Source: Streptomyces coacervatus (GTDB lineage: Bacteria > Actinomycetota > Actinomycetes > Streptomycetales > Streptomycetaceae). Taken from it: 64,000 nt of DNA. The notes below the pieces were generated by a model. It worked only from the letters and a program-made list of their open reading frames with translations. It searched no databases and was not told the origin of the DNA. The stretch covers positions 1-64,000 of the forward strand of contig NZ_JARHTP010000012.1 of NCBI RefSeq assembly GCF_029223485.1. The letters run 5' to 3'. Made by a program: the position numbers and the translations under genes. How positions within the stretch are numbered: position 1 is the stretch's first letter; every line of letters starts with the position of its first letter. This document shows, piece after piece, positions 48,431-55,965 of the stretch.

Positions 48431-48877
48431 TCAGGATCGCGAAAGGGACGTTGGAGTGGAGCCAGCGGGCGGATGGTGCAGGTTAGGCCGCAACATCGGT
48501 CCGGTGAGTTCTGGTGGAGCTTGTAGGCCATCCAGCAGCTGAACGATCTTGTCGATGTTGGTCAGCTTGCGGGCTCCGGACTCGAGCATCGACAGGAAGG
48601 GCTGGCTCAAGTCGGTGAGTGCGGCTATGTCGTCCTGCCGGACCCCGCCATGCTGTCTGATCAACTGGCACAGGTGCCCGAATTCGCGGTTGATGAGGGC
48701 CTGCCGGACATCAGGTAACTGCCAGATGTCGATGGGGATGCTGCGCGCGGTCGGCTGGTTCTCACGGGTACAACCGGAGCACACATCTTCCTTGTTGTAC
48801 CGGCTCAGACGGCATCGGCAGAGCTTGCAGATCCGGGTGCCGCTGGCTTGTGTGGGGGTGTTTCTCGCGGCGCTCAT
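48431..48877 (-). CDS. XRE-type regulator with N-terminal zinc ribbon
   Basis: A 148-residue DNA-binding protein, start ATG 48877. An N-terminal four-cysteine ribbon (CKLCRCRLSRYNKEDVCSGC, residues about 16-36) is followed by a linker and an XRE helix-turn-helix (about 68-120: LCQLIRQHGGVRQDDIAALT, then LSQPFLSMLESGARKLTNID). The Zn-ribbon plus XRE architecture is common in Streptomyces, often upstream of a kinase- or phosphotransferase-like gene, as here (70 bases to the APH-like pseudogene). It likely regulates that gene or itself. Confidence 0.8.
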   Translation of the reverse strand: MSAARNTPTQASGTRICKLCRCRLSRYNKEDVCSGCTRENQPTARSIPIDIWQLPDVRQALINREFGHLCQLIRQHGGVRQDDIAALTDLSQPFLSMLESGARKLTNIDKIVQLLDGLQAPPELTGPMLRPNLHHPPAGSTPTSLSRS

Positions 48878-49090
48878 GGCGTGCTCCGTGCTCGACGGTG
48901 CTAGGGCGGCATCTGGCGAGCGCCAAGACGAGTGGCCGCTGCCACCTATCGCGTCCGTGCGCGCGTCCGGGCAGCTCTTGGATGTGCCACCCCTGGGCTT
49001 CAGGCCGGGGAGCGTTGCGCTCAACCTCTGATCGGGCATCCGTACCCTCCGTTAGGCGTCGATGCCTCAGAGTGGCGTCAGTTAAAGCGA

Positions 49091-49117
49091 AGGACCCGGA
49101 CAGACTGTCTGGGTCCT
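49091..49117 (-). terminator. Terminator of the flavoprotein/XRE-TPR operon
   Basis: AGGACCCGGACA pairs with TGTCTGGGTCCT (one wobble) around a 3-base loop, 34 bases after the flavoprotein stop codon. Confidence 0.75.
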
Positions 49118-49150
49118 ATTCCTTGAGCTATAAGCGTTATTGATGGACAG

Positions 49151-49729
49151 TCAGGACAGTGCCCTGCCTGCCTCATCGAGTACGGCTTCCCAGGGGTACT
49201 GGCGTCCCGGCATCCCTGCCCGCGGCTCGGCGAGTGGCCATACCTCGGTCCCATAGATCAAGCGCACCCCTGAATCATGAAGGGCTTTGATGTGTCGCTC
49301 CCAGGCGGGGTGTCGGGCGTGCGCGGCGTTCACCCGGGGCCAGACGACCACCGGGAGGTTCAGTGTCCCGATGGCTTCGTTGACCTGTGTCAACGCCTGG
49401 TTGTCGGAGATCCCTAGGGCGAGCTTGGCGACGGTGTTGGCGCTCGCCGGGGCGACGACGTAGCAGTCCACTGGCGGATGGGGCCGGGAGTCGTTCGGCA
49501 GGCGTGGTTCGGACCGTATGGGAAGGCCGGTCAGCCTTTCGAGCTGTGTGGTCTCCCCGCTCGTGCGGAGCCACTGCCCTGCGGTTGGCGTGAGCGTGAC
49601 CGCGACCGTCCAGCCCCGTTCGAGCGCCGGGGCCACGAGCCCTGTACGCAGTTCCTCGATCCCGCCGGCGCTCGATCCGACGACGCCCAGCACCTTGCCC
49701 TGCATCGAACTCACTGCACCGCCCTGCAT
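49151..49729 (-). CDS. HFCD-type flavoprotein
   Basis: A 192-residue protein (or 184 from ATG 49705). The N-terminal KVLGVVGSSAGGIEELRTGL and the PPVDCYVVAPASANTVAKLALGISDN block are hallmarks of the HFCD flavoprotein family, which includes Dfp/CoaC phosphopantothenoylcysteine decarboxylase, UbiX and lantibiotic decarboxylases such as EpiD. The PASANT motif carries the FMN-binding/active-site Asn. Without CoaB fusion it is not the housekeeping Dfp. It overlaps or abuts the XRE-TPR gene on the same strand, a pairing seen repeatedly in Streptomyces; the regulator may control it. Substrate unknown. Confidence 0.8.
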   Translation of the reverse strand: MQGGAVSSMQGKVLGVVGSSAGGIEELRTGLVAPALERGWTVAVTLTPTAGQWLRTSGETTQLERLTGLPIRSEPRLPNDSRPHPPVDCYVVAPASANTVAKLALGISDNQALTQVNEAIGTLNLPVVVWPRVNAAHARHPAWERHIKALHDSGVRLIYGTEVWPLAEPRAGMPGRQYPWEAVLDEAGRALS

Positions 49730-51042
49730 CGTTGGGCCATGGCCAGCAGCTCGGACGAGTGGCTGCCGCCCGTGACCGGGGACTGCTTCCTCAAGTCGCG
49801 AAGGGTCTCGCGTACGCGTGGATTGTTCCGCACGAGCTGCGGCGAAGTGCGTTCGGCCTCCCGCAGCTCGCTGAAGGACTCGTCGACGCGGCCCCTGAAG
49901 CAGAGGGCGCGAGCGTAGTCGATGCGATGGGACACGGCGCGTTCCGCCGGCATGTGGGAAACGTCGATGCCGCCATGCTCGACGACGTACGGGATGTTCT
50001 CCAGGTCAAGCTCGATCGACAGACGGTGCAGCACGACGTTCGTCGGGCCGAAGCACGTCTGCCAGTGGTTCTCGTCGGACCCGAGCCGTTCGGCAAGCCG
50101 ATTTGCTTTCTCCAGCAGGGAGTTGGCAGTTGGGCGATCCTGGTGACGTGCGGCGGCCACAGCGGCTCGCAGATGAATCATTCCCAACAGGCTCAGGGCG
50201 GCTGGATCGTCGTCGTGGACCTGACTGGCGAGCCAAGCCGCTGCGGTATCTCCGAGTTCGAGGGCGTCCGCGTAGCGTCCGTTAGCCAGCAGTGCGTGCG
50301 TACCGGAGCGCGCGGCGGAGACAAGCGACAGCGGGTCCTCGGATTCGTCGGCGGCGCGCATAGCGCGCTCTGCCGCGAGCCACGACAGGTCGGACTCGCC
50401 GATCTTGGCGAGGGTGGTTGCCGCCAGGTGATGCGTACGAGCCGAGACGGCGAGGCCGCGTCTCCGCTGATCGCCAGGTGGAAGGTCTTCCAGCTCCTGG
50501 GCAGTTCTCAGCAGGCCGGGCAGGGCGGCGATGACGTTGCCAAGGACTCCAGCCTGGTAGTCGCCCCAACTGCGCTCGACGAAGACCTGCGCCTGCTCTG
50601 GCCGCGGCAACTGCCGCTCCGCCGTGGGACCGAACAGCGGCTTGGAGAGCCGCCGAGGGCTCATCAGCGCATCGCGGACGGCCGGCACGTCCTCCATGTG
50701 CCTCTCCCCGTCCTCCAGAAGGACTGCCTGTCCCATCAAGTCGCCGAGTGGGACCCGCAGCACATGAGCAAGCTCAGCGAGCTTGTCGATCCTGGGCGGC
50801 TTCCGTACGCCTCGCTCGATCTTCGACAGCCAGTCGGTGCTGTGCCCGACGAGACCGGCGAGCACGGGCTGCGTGTAGCCCCGGCGCTCGCGGTAGAACG
50901 CGATCCGCTCTCCGATGGTCAGGTGATCACCAAGACCACGCATGCGCGCTGCCTCCCCCACTTCGAGTCCGTCATTCACGGTAGCGGCCAAGCAAGCCGC
51001 GAGATCGGGAAGCGATTCGGGCTGCGATGCCATGGTCAACAT
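49711..51042 (-). CDS. XRE-family regulator with TPR-like C-terminus
   Basis: A 443-residue regulator. The helix-turn-helix is at about residues 42-95 (LTIGERIAFYRERRGYTQPV, then LAGLVGHSTDWLSKIERGVR), followed by some 300 residues of Ala/Leu/Arg-rich helical repeats (AERAMRAADESEDPLSLVSA and similar) as in the large Streptomyces XRE-TPR family that senses peptides or metabolites. ATG 51042 and 51033 are both possible starts; GAGGGCGG lies just upstream. It is transcribed with the flavoprotein gene downstream and faces away from the creatininase relic. Confidence 0.85.
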   Translation of the reverse strand: MLTMASQPESLPDLAACLAATVNDGLEVGEAARMRGLGDHLTIGERIAFYRERRGYTQPVLAGLVGHSTDWLSKIERGVRKPPRIDKLAELAHVLRVPLGDLMGQAVLLEDGERHMEDVPAVRDALMSPRRLSKPLFGPTAERQLPRPEQAQVFVERSWGDYQAGVLGNVIAALPGLLRTAQELEDLPPGDQRRRGLAVSARTHHLAATTLAKIGESDLSWLAAERAMRAADESEDPLSLVSAARSGTHALLANGRYADALELGDTAAAWLASQVHDDDPAALSLLGMIHLRAAVAAARHQDRPTANSLLEKANRLAERLGSDENHWQTCFGPTNVVLHRLSIELDLENIPYVVEHGGIDVSHMPAERAVSHRIDYARALCFRGRVDESFSELREAERTSPQLVRNNPRVRETLRDLRKQSPVTGGSHSSELLAMAQRCRAVQ

Positions 51043-51099
51043 CCGCCCTCGGGCCTAGAACAGGCCAGACACTTTGTCCGGCTACATCCACGAGCGAGG

Positions 51100-51390
51100 C
51101 AGCACGTCGAGCTGGTCTCCGACCGGCACGGCGACATGCACGCCGGGGAGATCGAGACTTCCCTTCTCCTGGATGTCGCCCCGGAGCTGGTACGGCCCGG
51201 CTACGAGAGCACCGATCACAATGGCGGCTCTCGATGCTTGCTTCTGACTCTTGGGACAGGCTTCTACACGGGATCTAGCGTGATCGGTCACCCCTCCTGT
51301 GCCACTGCGGGCAAGGGCAAGGCGATCTCGAGCGGCCTCGAGGAAGGCTTCGCTGATCATCTACCAGCATTGGGCGAGAACAGCTACCGC
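51100..51390 (+). pseudogene. Creatininase-family protein, C-terminal relic
   Basis: The plus-strand frame reads VSDRHGDMHAGEIETSLLL, then DVAPELVRPGYES and TGFYTGSSVIGHPSCATAGK, which is the C-terminal half of creatininase-family amidohydrolases (HGDxHAGExETSLML, GxxG...GxPxxATxEKG), including the metal-binding His and Glu. The first half is absent; upstream is the divergent XRE gene start. It is fused in frame only to nonsense, so it is a relic. Creatininase homologues also occur in mycofactocin and other radical-SAM pathways (mftE), interesting given the radical SAM genes 4 kb away. Confidence 0.7.
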
Positions 51391-51461
51391 CAGATCCGCT
51401 CCGGAGTCGGGTTGACCCTCGACTTTGTACAGGGCCCAGAGTGCTGGGTGTGGAGAACGAC

Positions 51462-52529
51462 ATGCGCAGCATTGGTGAGATGGCCCGCGACAGCGGTCTG
51501 GGCGTGAGCGCCCTGCGGTTCTACGACCGTGCCGGTGTGCTGGCCCCGGCCTGGGTGGATCCAGTGAGCGGTTACCGCTGGTACGAACCCGAGCAGCTCG
51601 AAGAGGCCCAGCTGCTGGCCCACTTGCGCCGGGCCGGAATGCCATTGGCGGACATCCGGCTCGTGCTGGCCAGCTGGTCCGGCGCGGACACCGATCTGGT
51701 CCGGAAACTACTCAAGGCGCACCTGCGCCGCCTCGAGCAGGGACTGTCCGATGCCCGCAGCGAGTTCTCCGCGCTCCGAGCACTACTCGATCACAGGGAG
51801 AACGTCATGACTTCGCTCCGCATCGCCGCCGTCCGGCTCTCCATCGCCGCGCCAGAGCTGGCAGCCGCGCTGGACACGGTCCGTTTCGCGGCGAGCACCG
51901 ACCCGGAACTGCCGATGCTCGGCGGGGTCCTGTTCGACATCGAGGGCGAGAACCTCCACGTCGTGGCCACCGACCGGTACCGAATGGCTGTCGCACAGGC
52001 CGCTGTCGCCGGGCACGACGGGAGCCGAGTGCAGGTCATCGTGCCCACCCCGCTCACCGACGCGATGCGGGTGCTACTGAACAGCGCGGGACCCGTACGG
52101 CTCTCTGTCGACGGTGACCGCGTGACACTGGAGGCCGGGGACAGGCAGGCAGCCGGTCAGTGCCTCGACCACGACTTCCCCGACTACCGTCGCCTCCTCC
52201 CCCAAGCCGCAGGGCGCCGCACCGTCGTCGAGGTGGCGGCCTTCCGGAAGGCCCTGGAGACCGGTCCTGTCCGTTCCGGAGAGGCCGGAGCGCACAACCT
52301 CAGCGTGCTCAGGATGGAGGACGGCGGCACGGTGACCCTCTGCACCGACGGTGACGAAGACTCGAACCGCATCGCAGTCAACCGTGAGTTCCTGCTGGAC
52401 GCACTGGCTGCCGGGGCCCGGGACCGACTGATTCTGGAGCTCGGCGCCCCCACAGCGCCGATCGCGATCCGCCGGCCCGACGACGAGGACACCTTCTCGC
52501 TCCTGATGCCGGTCCGCCTGGAGGACTGA
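51462..52529 (+). CDS. MerR-type regulator fused to a DNA polymerase III beta-clamp-like domain
   Basis: A 355-residue protein, start ATG 51462 behind GGAGAA. Residues 1-70 are a MerR winged helix (MRSIGEMARDSGLGVSALRF, YDRAGVLAPA, then YRWYEPEQLEEAQLLAHLRR), followed by a dimerisation helix to about 115. The rest (about 118-355) resembles the beta sliding clamp: ALDTVRFAASTDPELPMLGG, VLFDIEGENLHVVATDRYRM, and LDHDFPDYRRLLP, the last being a typical DnaN segment. It is shorter than DnaN (about 370), so covers roughly two of three clamp domains. How a clamp-like module works on a MerR protein is unknown; it may be the ligand- or partner-binding part. The gene precedes the T-box/aspS unit on the same strand. 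Confidence 0.85.
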   Translation: MRSIGEMARDSGLGVSALRFYDRAGVLAPAWVDPVSGYRWYEPEQLEEAQLLAHLRRAGMPLADIRLVLASWSGADTDLVRKLLKAHLRRLEQGLSDARSEFSALRALLDHRENVMTSLRIAAVRLSIAAPELAAALDTVRFAASTDPELPMLGGVLFDIEGENLHVVATDRYRMAVAQAAVAGHDGSRVQVIVPTPLTDAMRVLLNSAGPVRLSVDGDRVTLEAGDRQAAGQCLDHDFPDYRRLLPQAAGRRTVVEVAAFRKALETGPVRSGEAGAHNLSVLRMEDGGTVTLCTDGDEDSNRIAVNREFLLDALAAGARDRLILELGAPTAPIAIRRPDDEDTFSLLMPVRLED

Positions 52530-52616
52530 CGGTACGTTCACCCGACAGGCCGACCTGTTGGCGTGATCTTGCTGTCGTATCCCTGCCTGCCCCGCTATGC
52601 TCAACGGCAACGCATT

Positions 52617-52830
52617 GACGGAGACGAGTAGCCACGGGATCACGTGAGCAGAGAGAGCCGCCGGTAGCTGGGAAGGCGGCCTTACGCCCCGAGGTGAAGA
52701 CCCTCCTGAGCGCGGGGAGGAACGGCCTCTTGGAAGGCCCAATGCCCCGCCGGCTGGCCCCCGTCATCGGGCACGAATGAGGCCGCCGCTCTCCGAGCAG
52801 CGGTAAAGGCGTGGTGGCACCGCGAGTACC
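52617..52830 (+). promoter_or_regulatory. T-box riboswitch (tRNA-Asp type) in the aspS leader
   Basis: Stem I opens with GACGGAGACGAGTAGC, a standard T-box start; AGAGAGCCGCC...GGTAGCTGGGAAGGCGGC gives the AG-bulge/distal loop. The 3' side GTGAAGACCC presents GAC (52,699-52,701), an aspartate codon, at the usual specifier position. The T-box core GTGGTGGCACCGCG lies at 52,811-52,824. Its UGGC bulge would pair with GCCA, a tRNA with discriminator G73, as tRNA-Asp has. No downstream intrinsic terminator is clear; the start region GGGAGGG is near, so control is probably at translation initiation, as in other actinobacterial T-boxes (inference). Confidence 0.85.
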
Positions 52831-52882
52831 CTTCTCGTCCGCGCCCCCAAGGGATCATGACGACGCCCCTGGGAGGGCTGCG

Positions 52883-54205
52883 ATGATCCACACGACTAGC
52901 CGTGTACTGGTGTCTGGCCTGCGAGAACATGTCGGGCAGACCGTTTCTGTGTCGGGCTGGGTGAACACGCTCCGCCTGCAGAGCAAGATGCAATTCACCG
53001 TCGTGCGCGACCACACTGGAATGGTGCAGGTCACCCACAAGCGCGGCGGTGAAGGCGACGAGGTCGAAGCTGCGCTGGAAGAGCTCACACCGGAGTCCGC
53101 GGTCCGGATCACCGGTCGCGTGGTCGACAACCCGATCGTGAAGCTCGGCGGCCTGGAGATCGTCCCGGAATCAGTCGAGGTTCTGAACCGGGCTGAGACG
53201 CCGTTGCCCATCGATGAGCAGACTGGACTCGAACACCGCCTGGACTGGCGGTTCCTCGACGTGCGGCGTCGGCCGCAGGCGCAGCTGCTGTTCGCTGTGC
53301 AGACCACGTTCGAGCAAGGGATGCGGGAGTACGCCTATCGGCAGGGCTGCACTGAGATGCACACCCCGAAGCTGATGGGTACCGCATCCGAGTCCGGTGC
53401 CGAGGTGTTCAAGCTCGGTTACTTCGACCGCTCCGCCTACCTGGCGCAGTCGCCTCAGTTCTTCAAGCAGATGGCGATCTCGGCCGGGGTTGACAAGGTC
53501 TTCGAGATCGGGCCTGTCTTCCGCGCTGAGCCATCGTTCACGTCGCGGCACGCCACTGAATTCACTGGTGTGGACGTGGAGTTGGCGTGGATCGACGGGG
53601 TTGAGGACGTGATGGCGTTCGAGGAGCAGATGCTCGCGCATGCCATCGCCAAGGTCGCCGACGCACACGGCGAGGCGATCCGGGAGACGTTCGGTGTCGA
53701 GGTCACGGTGCCGGCGACGCCGTTCCCGCGGATCACGATGGCCGAGACGCAGGAGATCCTGCGGGCCAAGGGCTGGGACCCGGCGGGCGTGAAGGAGGAC
53801 CTGGACCCGGAGGGCGAGCGCGGGATCGCAGCGCACATCAAAGAGCAGACCGGACACGAGTGGGTGTTCGTCACCCACTATCCGACGAGCATCCGGCCCT
53901 TCTACCACATGCGTCCGGAGGACGACCCGAGTGTGACGCTCAGCTTCGACCTGCTGTGGAAGGGGTTGGAGGTCACGACCGGTGCGCAGCGCGAGCACCG
54001 GTACGACGTGCTCTTGAAGCAGGCTGCGGAGAAGGGCATGAGCACCGAGCCGATGCAGGACTACCTGAACGCCTTCCGGTACGGTTGCCCGCCGCACGGT
54101 GGTCTGGGTATGGGGCTTGGGCGGGTCCTGATGGTGATGCTCGGCCTCGACTCGATCCGGGAGGCCACGTTCTTGTTCCGTGGTCCGAACCGGCTCACCC
54201 CGTAG
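52883..54205 (+). CDS. aspS: Aspartyl-tRNA synthetase, short archaeal type
   Basis: A 440-residue class II synthetase charging tRNA with aspartate. ATG 52883 (MIHTTSRVLVSGLREH) behind GGGAGGG is chosen over longer readings that would run into the riboswitch. The N-terminal OB fold (VSVSGWVNTLRLQSKMQFTV) binds the anticodon; class II motif 2 is FRAEPSFTSRHATEFTGVD at about 213-231 and motif 3 is GGLGMGLGRVLMVMLGL at about 403-419. It lacks the GAD insertion of the roughly 590-residue bacterial enzyme, so it is the archaeal/eukaryotic type and presumably a second AspRS in this organism. It may supply extra Asp-tRNA or resist an AspRS inhibitor (inference). Confidence 0.93.
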   Translation: MIHTTSRVLVSGLREHVGQTVSVSGWVNTLRLQSKMQFTVVRDHTGMVQVTHKRGGEGDEVEAALEELTPESAVRITGRVVDNPIVKLGGLEIVPESVEVLNRAETPLPIDEQTGLEHRLDWRFLDVRRRPQAQLLFAVQTTFEQGMREYAYRQGCTEMHTPKLMGTASESGAEVFKLGYFDRSAYLAQSPQFFKQMAISAGVDKVFEIGPVFRAEPSFTSRHATEFTGVDVELAWIDGVEDVMAFEEQMLAHAIAKVADAHGEAIRETFGVEVTVPATPFPRITMAETQEILRAKGWDPAGVKEDLDPEGERGIAAHIKEQTGHEWVFVTHYPTSIRPFYHMRPEDDPSVTLSFDLLWKGLEVTTGAQREHRYDVLLKQAAEKGMSTEPMQDYLNAFRYGCPPHGGLGMGLGRVLMVMLGLDSIREATFLFRGPNRLTP

Positions 54206-54220
54206 TCACGGCGAAAAGGC

Positions 54221-54261
54221 GCCGGGGCCGCTGCTCCCCTGAAGGGTGCAGCGGCCCCGGC
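54221..54261. terminator. Terminator between convergent aspS and hydroxylase genes
   Basis: GCCGGGGCCGCTGC and its complement (14-bp stem, 13-base loop) directly between the two convergent stops. Confidence 0.85.
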
Positions 54262-54266
54262 CTCGG

Positions 54267-55052
54267 TCAGTAGCGGACGTTGCGCAGATCGAGCTTCCAT
54301 GCCTCGTCGGGGTGCTGGTCCCAGTAGGCGCGGAGTGCCATTTCCCGGTCTGCGAAGCGGCCCTGGTGGCACAGGCCGCCGTGAGCGAGGGTGACGCTCA
54401 TTGCGAGCGGGGACTCGGTCGTCACCCAGTGCGGGGTCAGGGCATGGCTCCACAGCAGGTCGCCCGGCCCCATCCGTACCGACTGGCGGTCGGCCGGGTT
54501 GTGTTCGGGCGGTTCCTCCGCCGTGGTCTCGCCCACGACCGCGGCCTCGGCCGTGAGGTGTCGGTCGGGATCCTTATAGCTGTGGAAGGTCTTGGTCCCC
54601 TCGATCTGCCACACGAGTCCGTGTGAGTTGTCATTGTGGTACGTCGAGGAGGCGCCTCCCGTCGAAATGAACAGCAGCGGCGCGCACCGTTGCCACGTGA
54701 ACCCCCAACTCGACAACTGTGTTCGCCAGGGGATCATGACCTGCTCCTGAAATCCGCTGAGGAGCCCGTCGTAGAAGCGGGTCAGGTTGAAGTGGACGAG
54801 GCGGAAGGCCCAGGTGGCCACTTCTTCGATCGGGGCTGTGCGGAAGGCCGACGTGCGGTCCATGCGCCCGGACCAGTCATCGTCTCCGAGGATGGTGAAA
54901 CGCACCTCTTCGTCTTGCCGGATGGCGTCGAGGACGTCGAGGGCAGGCGGAAAGGTGAAGCCGGTGGCGGTGAGGACGTTGCTGACCCGCAGGTTGGGAG
55001 GGGTTCGCCACCGTTCGATGAACTCGTCTGGTGTGGTGACTGAGGTCGTCAT
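54267..55052 (-). CDS. JmjC/cupin-8 type Fe(II)/2-oxoglutarate hydroxylase-like protein
   Basis: A 261-residue protein, start ATG 55052, 8 bases after the radical SAM stop. The double-stranded beta-helix fold is indicated by the central STYHNDNSHGLVWQIEGTKT segment, with a HxD-type pair, then GPGDLLWSHALTPHWV with a distal His and SLAMSVTLAHGG. This is the order of JmjC/cupin-8 hydroxylases, which oxidise amino-acid side chains (often Asp, Asn, Arg or His) of proteins or peptides with Fe(II) and 2-oxoglutarate. As the last gene of a radical-SAM operon it probably adds a hydroxyl group to the same product (inference). Confidence 0.75.
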   Translation of the reverse strand: MTTSVTTPDEFIERWRTPPNLRVSNVLTATGFTFPPALDVLDAIRQDEEVRFTILGDDDWSGRMDRTSAFRTAPIEEVATWAFRLVHFNLTRFYDGLLSGFQEQVMIPWRTQLSSWGFTWQRCAPLLFISTGGASSTYHNDNSHGLVWQIEGTKTFHSYKDPDRHLTAEAAVVGETTAEEPPEHNPADRQSVRMGPGDLLWSHALTPHWVTTESPLAMSVTLAHGGLCHQGRFADREMALRAYWDQHPDEAWKLDLRNVRY

Positions 55053-55059
55053 CGTCCGC

Positions 55060-55965
55060 TCACGGGATGTCGGCGGCACGGCAGATGGCCGCGCACTCGG
55101 GTGTGGTCCGGTCGTCCGATTCAGCGTGGAGGAAGCGACTGATCTCCGCGCGAGCTGCGCGGACGCTCACCCCTGATTTGCTGTAGGGGCACCGTCGTAT
55201 CTCGCCGCTTGCGGACACGTACAGGGCCGCGGATGCACAGGAGGGCCGCCCCTCGGGGTACAACTGCATGGCTCGCAGCGCGGTGAGGTACTCCTGGAAC
55301 CGCTCCGAGAGCTGGAAGAAGCGACCGAGAAGATCGGCGTCCTCCCGCTGCCGGGCAAGGTAGTCGTAGAAGGTATAGCCGGCGCGCTGTCGAGCCGTGC
55401 TGTCGAGCGCCACCGGGCTGATCTGGATCTGGATTCCTGACTTGTCGATCTGCTCGTAGATGTCCTGGCACTCGCTGGCTGTGAGGTTCCAATACGTGAC
55501 GTGGAGAACTCTCTCTCCCGCGGGGACCTGTTCCAGCGTCGCGATCGCCGACGCCACGGATCGGGTGGTGCGCCCGAGTTCCATGGCGCCGATTGAGTCG
55601 GCGGACACGGTGACGTTCGCCAGCAGGCGCGCAATGTCGGCCAGGCGATCGACGTCTTCGGGGGCCCGGGCCGAGGTGACCACCGACACAGGAATCCCGA
55701 ACTGATGGGCAAGCCGAACGAGTTGGCGGAGTTCGGGGTGGTGCGCAGGTTCGCCGCCGGTCAGGCAGATCGCTTCGACGCCGGTCTCCTTCAGCCTGGA
55801 CAGTGCCCGCGTGTAGGTGGGGATGTCGAGGAAGCCGTGGGCCCGGTCGGCTCGGAAGCAGAATCCGCAGGCGATCTTGCAGTGGCCGGCGGTACTGATG
55901 AGCGCGGAGCGGAACCGTTGCCGGGCTGACGCGGGAGGGCTCTCGGGGTGGGTGATGGTGTTCAC
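55060..55965 (-). CDS. Radical SAM enzyme (single cluster)
   Basis: A 301-residue protein starting at GTG 55965, which overlaps the stop of the upstream SPASM gene (GTGA). The CxxxCxxC motif is CKIACGFC at about residues 30-37, followed by the SAM-binding GGEP motif (CLTGGEPAHHPEL) and a TIM-barrel pattern (VSADSIGAMELG). The C-terminus carries a few more cysteines (RPSCASAAL, RRCPYSKSG, CAAICRA), possibly a partial auxiliary site. It resembles elongated radical SAM proteins acting on peptides or small metabolites; no closer family is recognised. Translationally coupled to both neighbours. Confidence 0.85.
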   Translation of the reverse strand: MNTITHPESPPASARQRFRSALISTAGHCKIACGFCFRADRAHGFLDIPTYTRALSRLKETGVEAICLTGGEPAHHPELRQLVRLAHQFGIPVSVVTSARAPEDVDRLADIARLLANVTVSADSIGAMELGRTTRSVASAIATLEQVPAGERVLHVTYWNLTASECQDIYEQIDKSGIQIQISPVALDSTARQRAGYTFYDYLARQREDADLLGRFFQLSERFQEYLTALRAMQLYPEGRPSCASAALYVSASGEIRRCPYSKSGVSVRAARAEISRFLHAESDDRTTPECAAICRAADIP

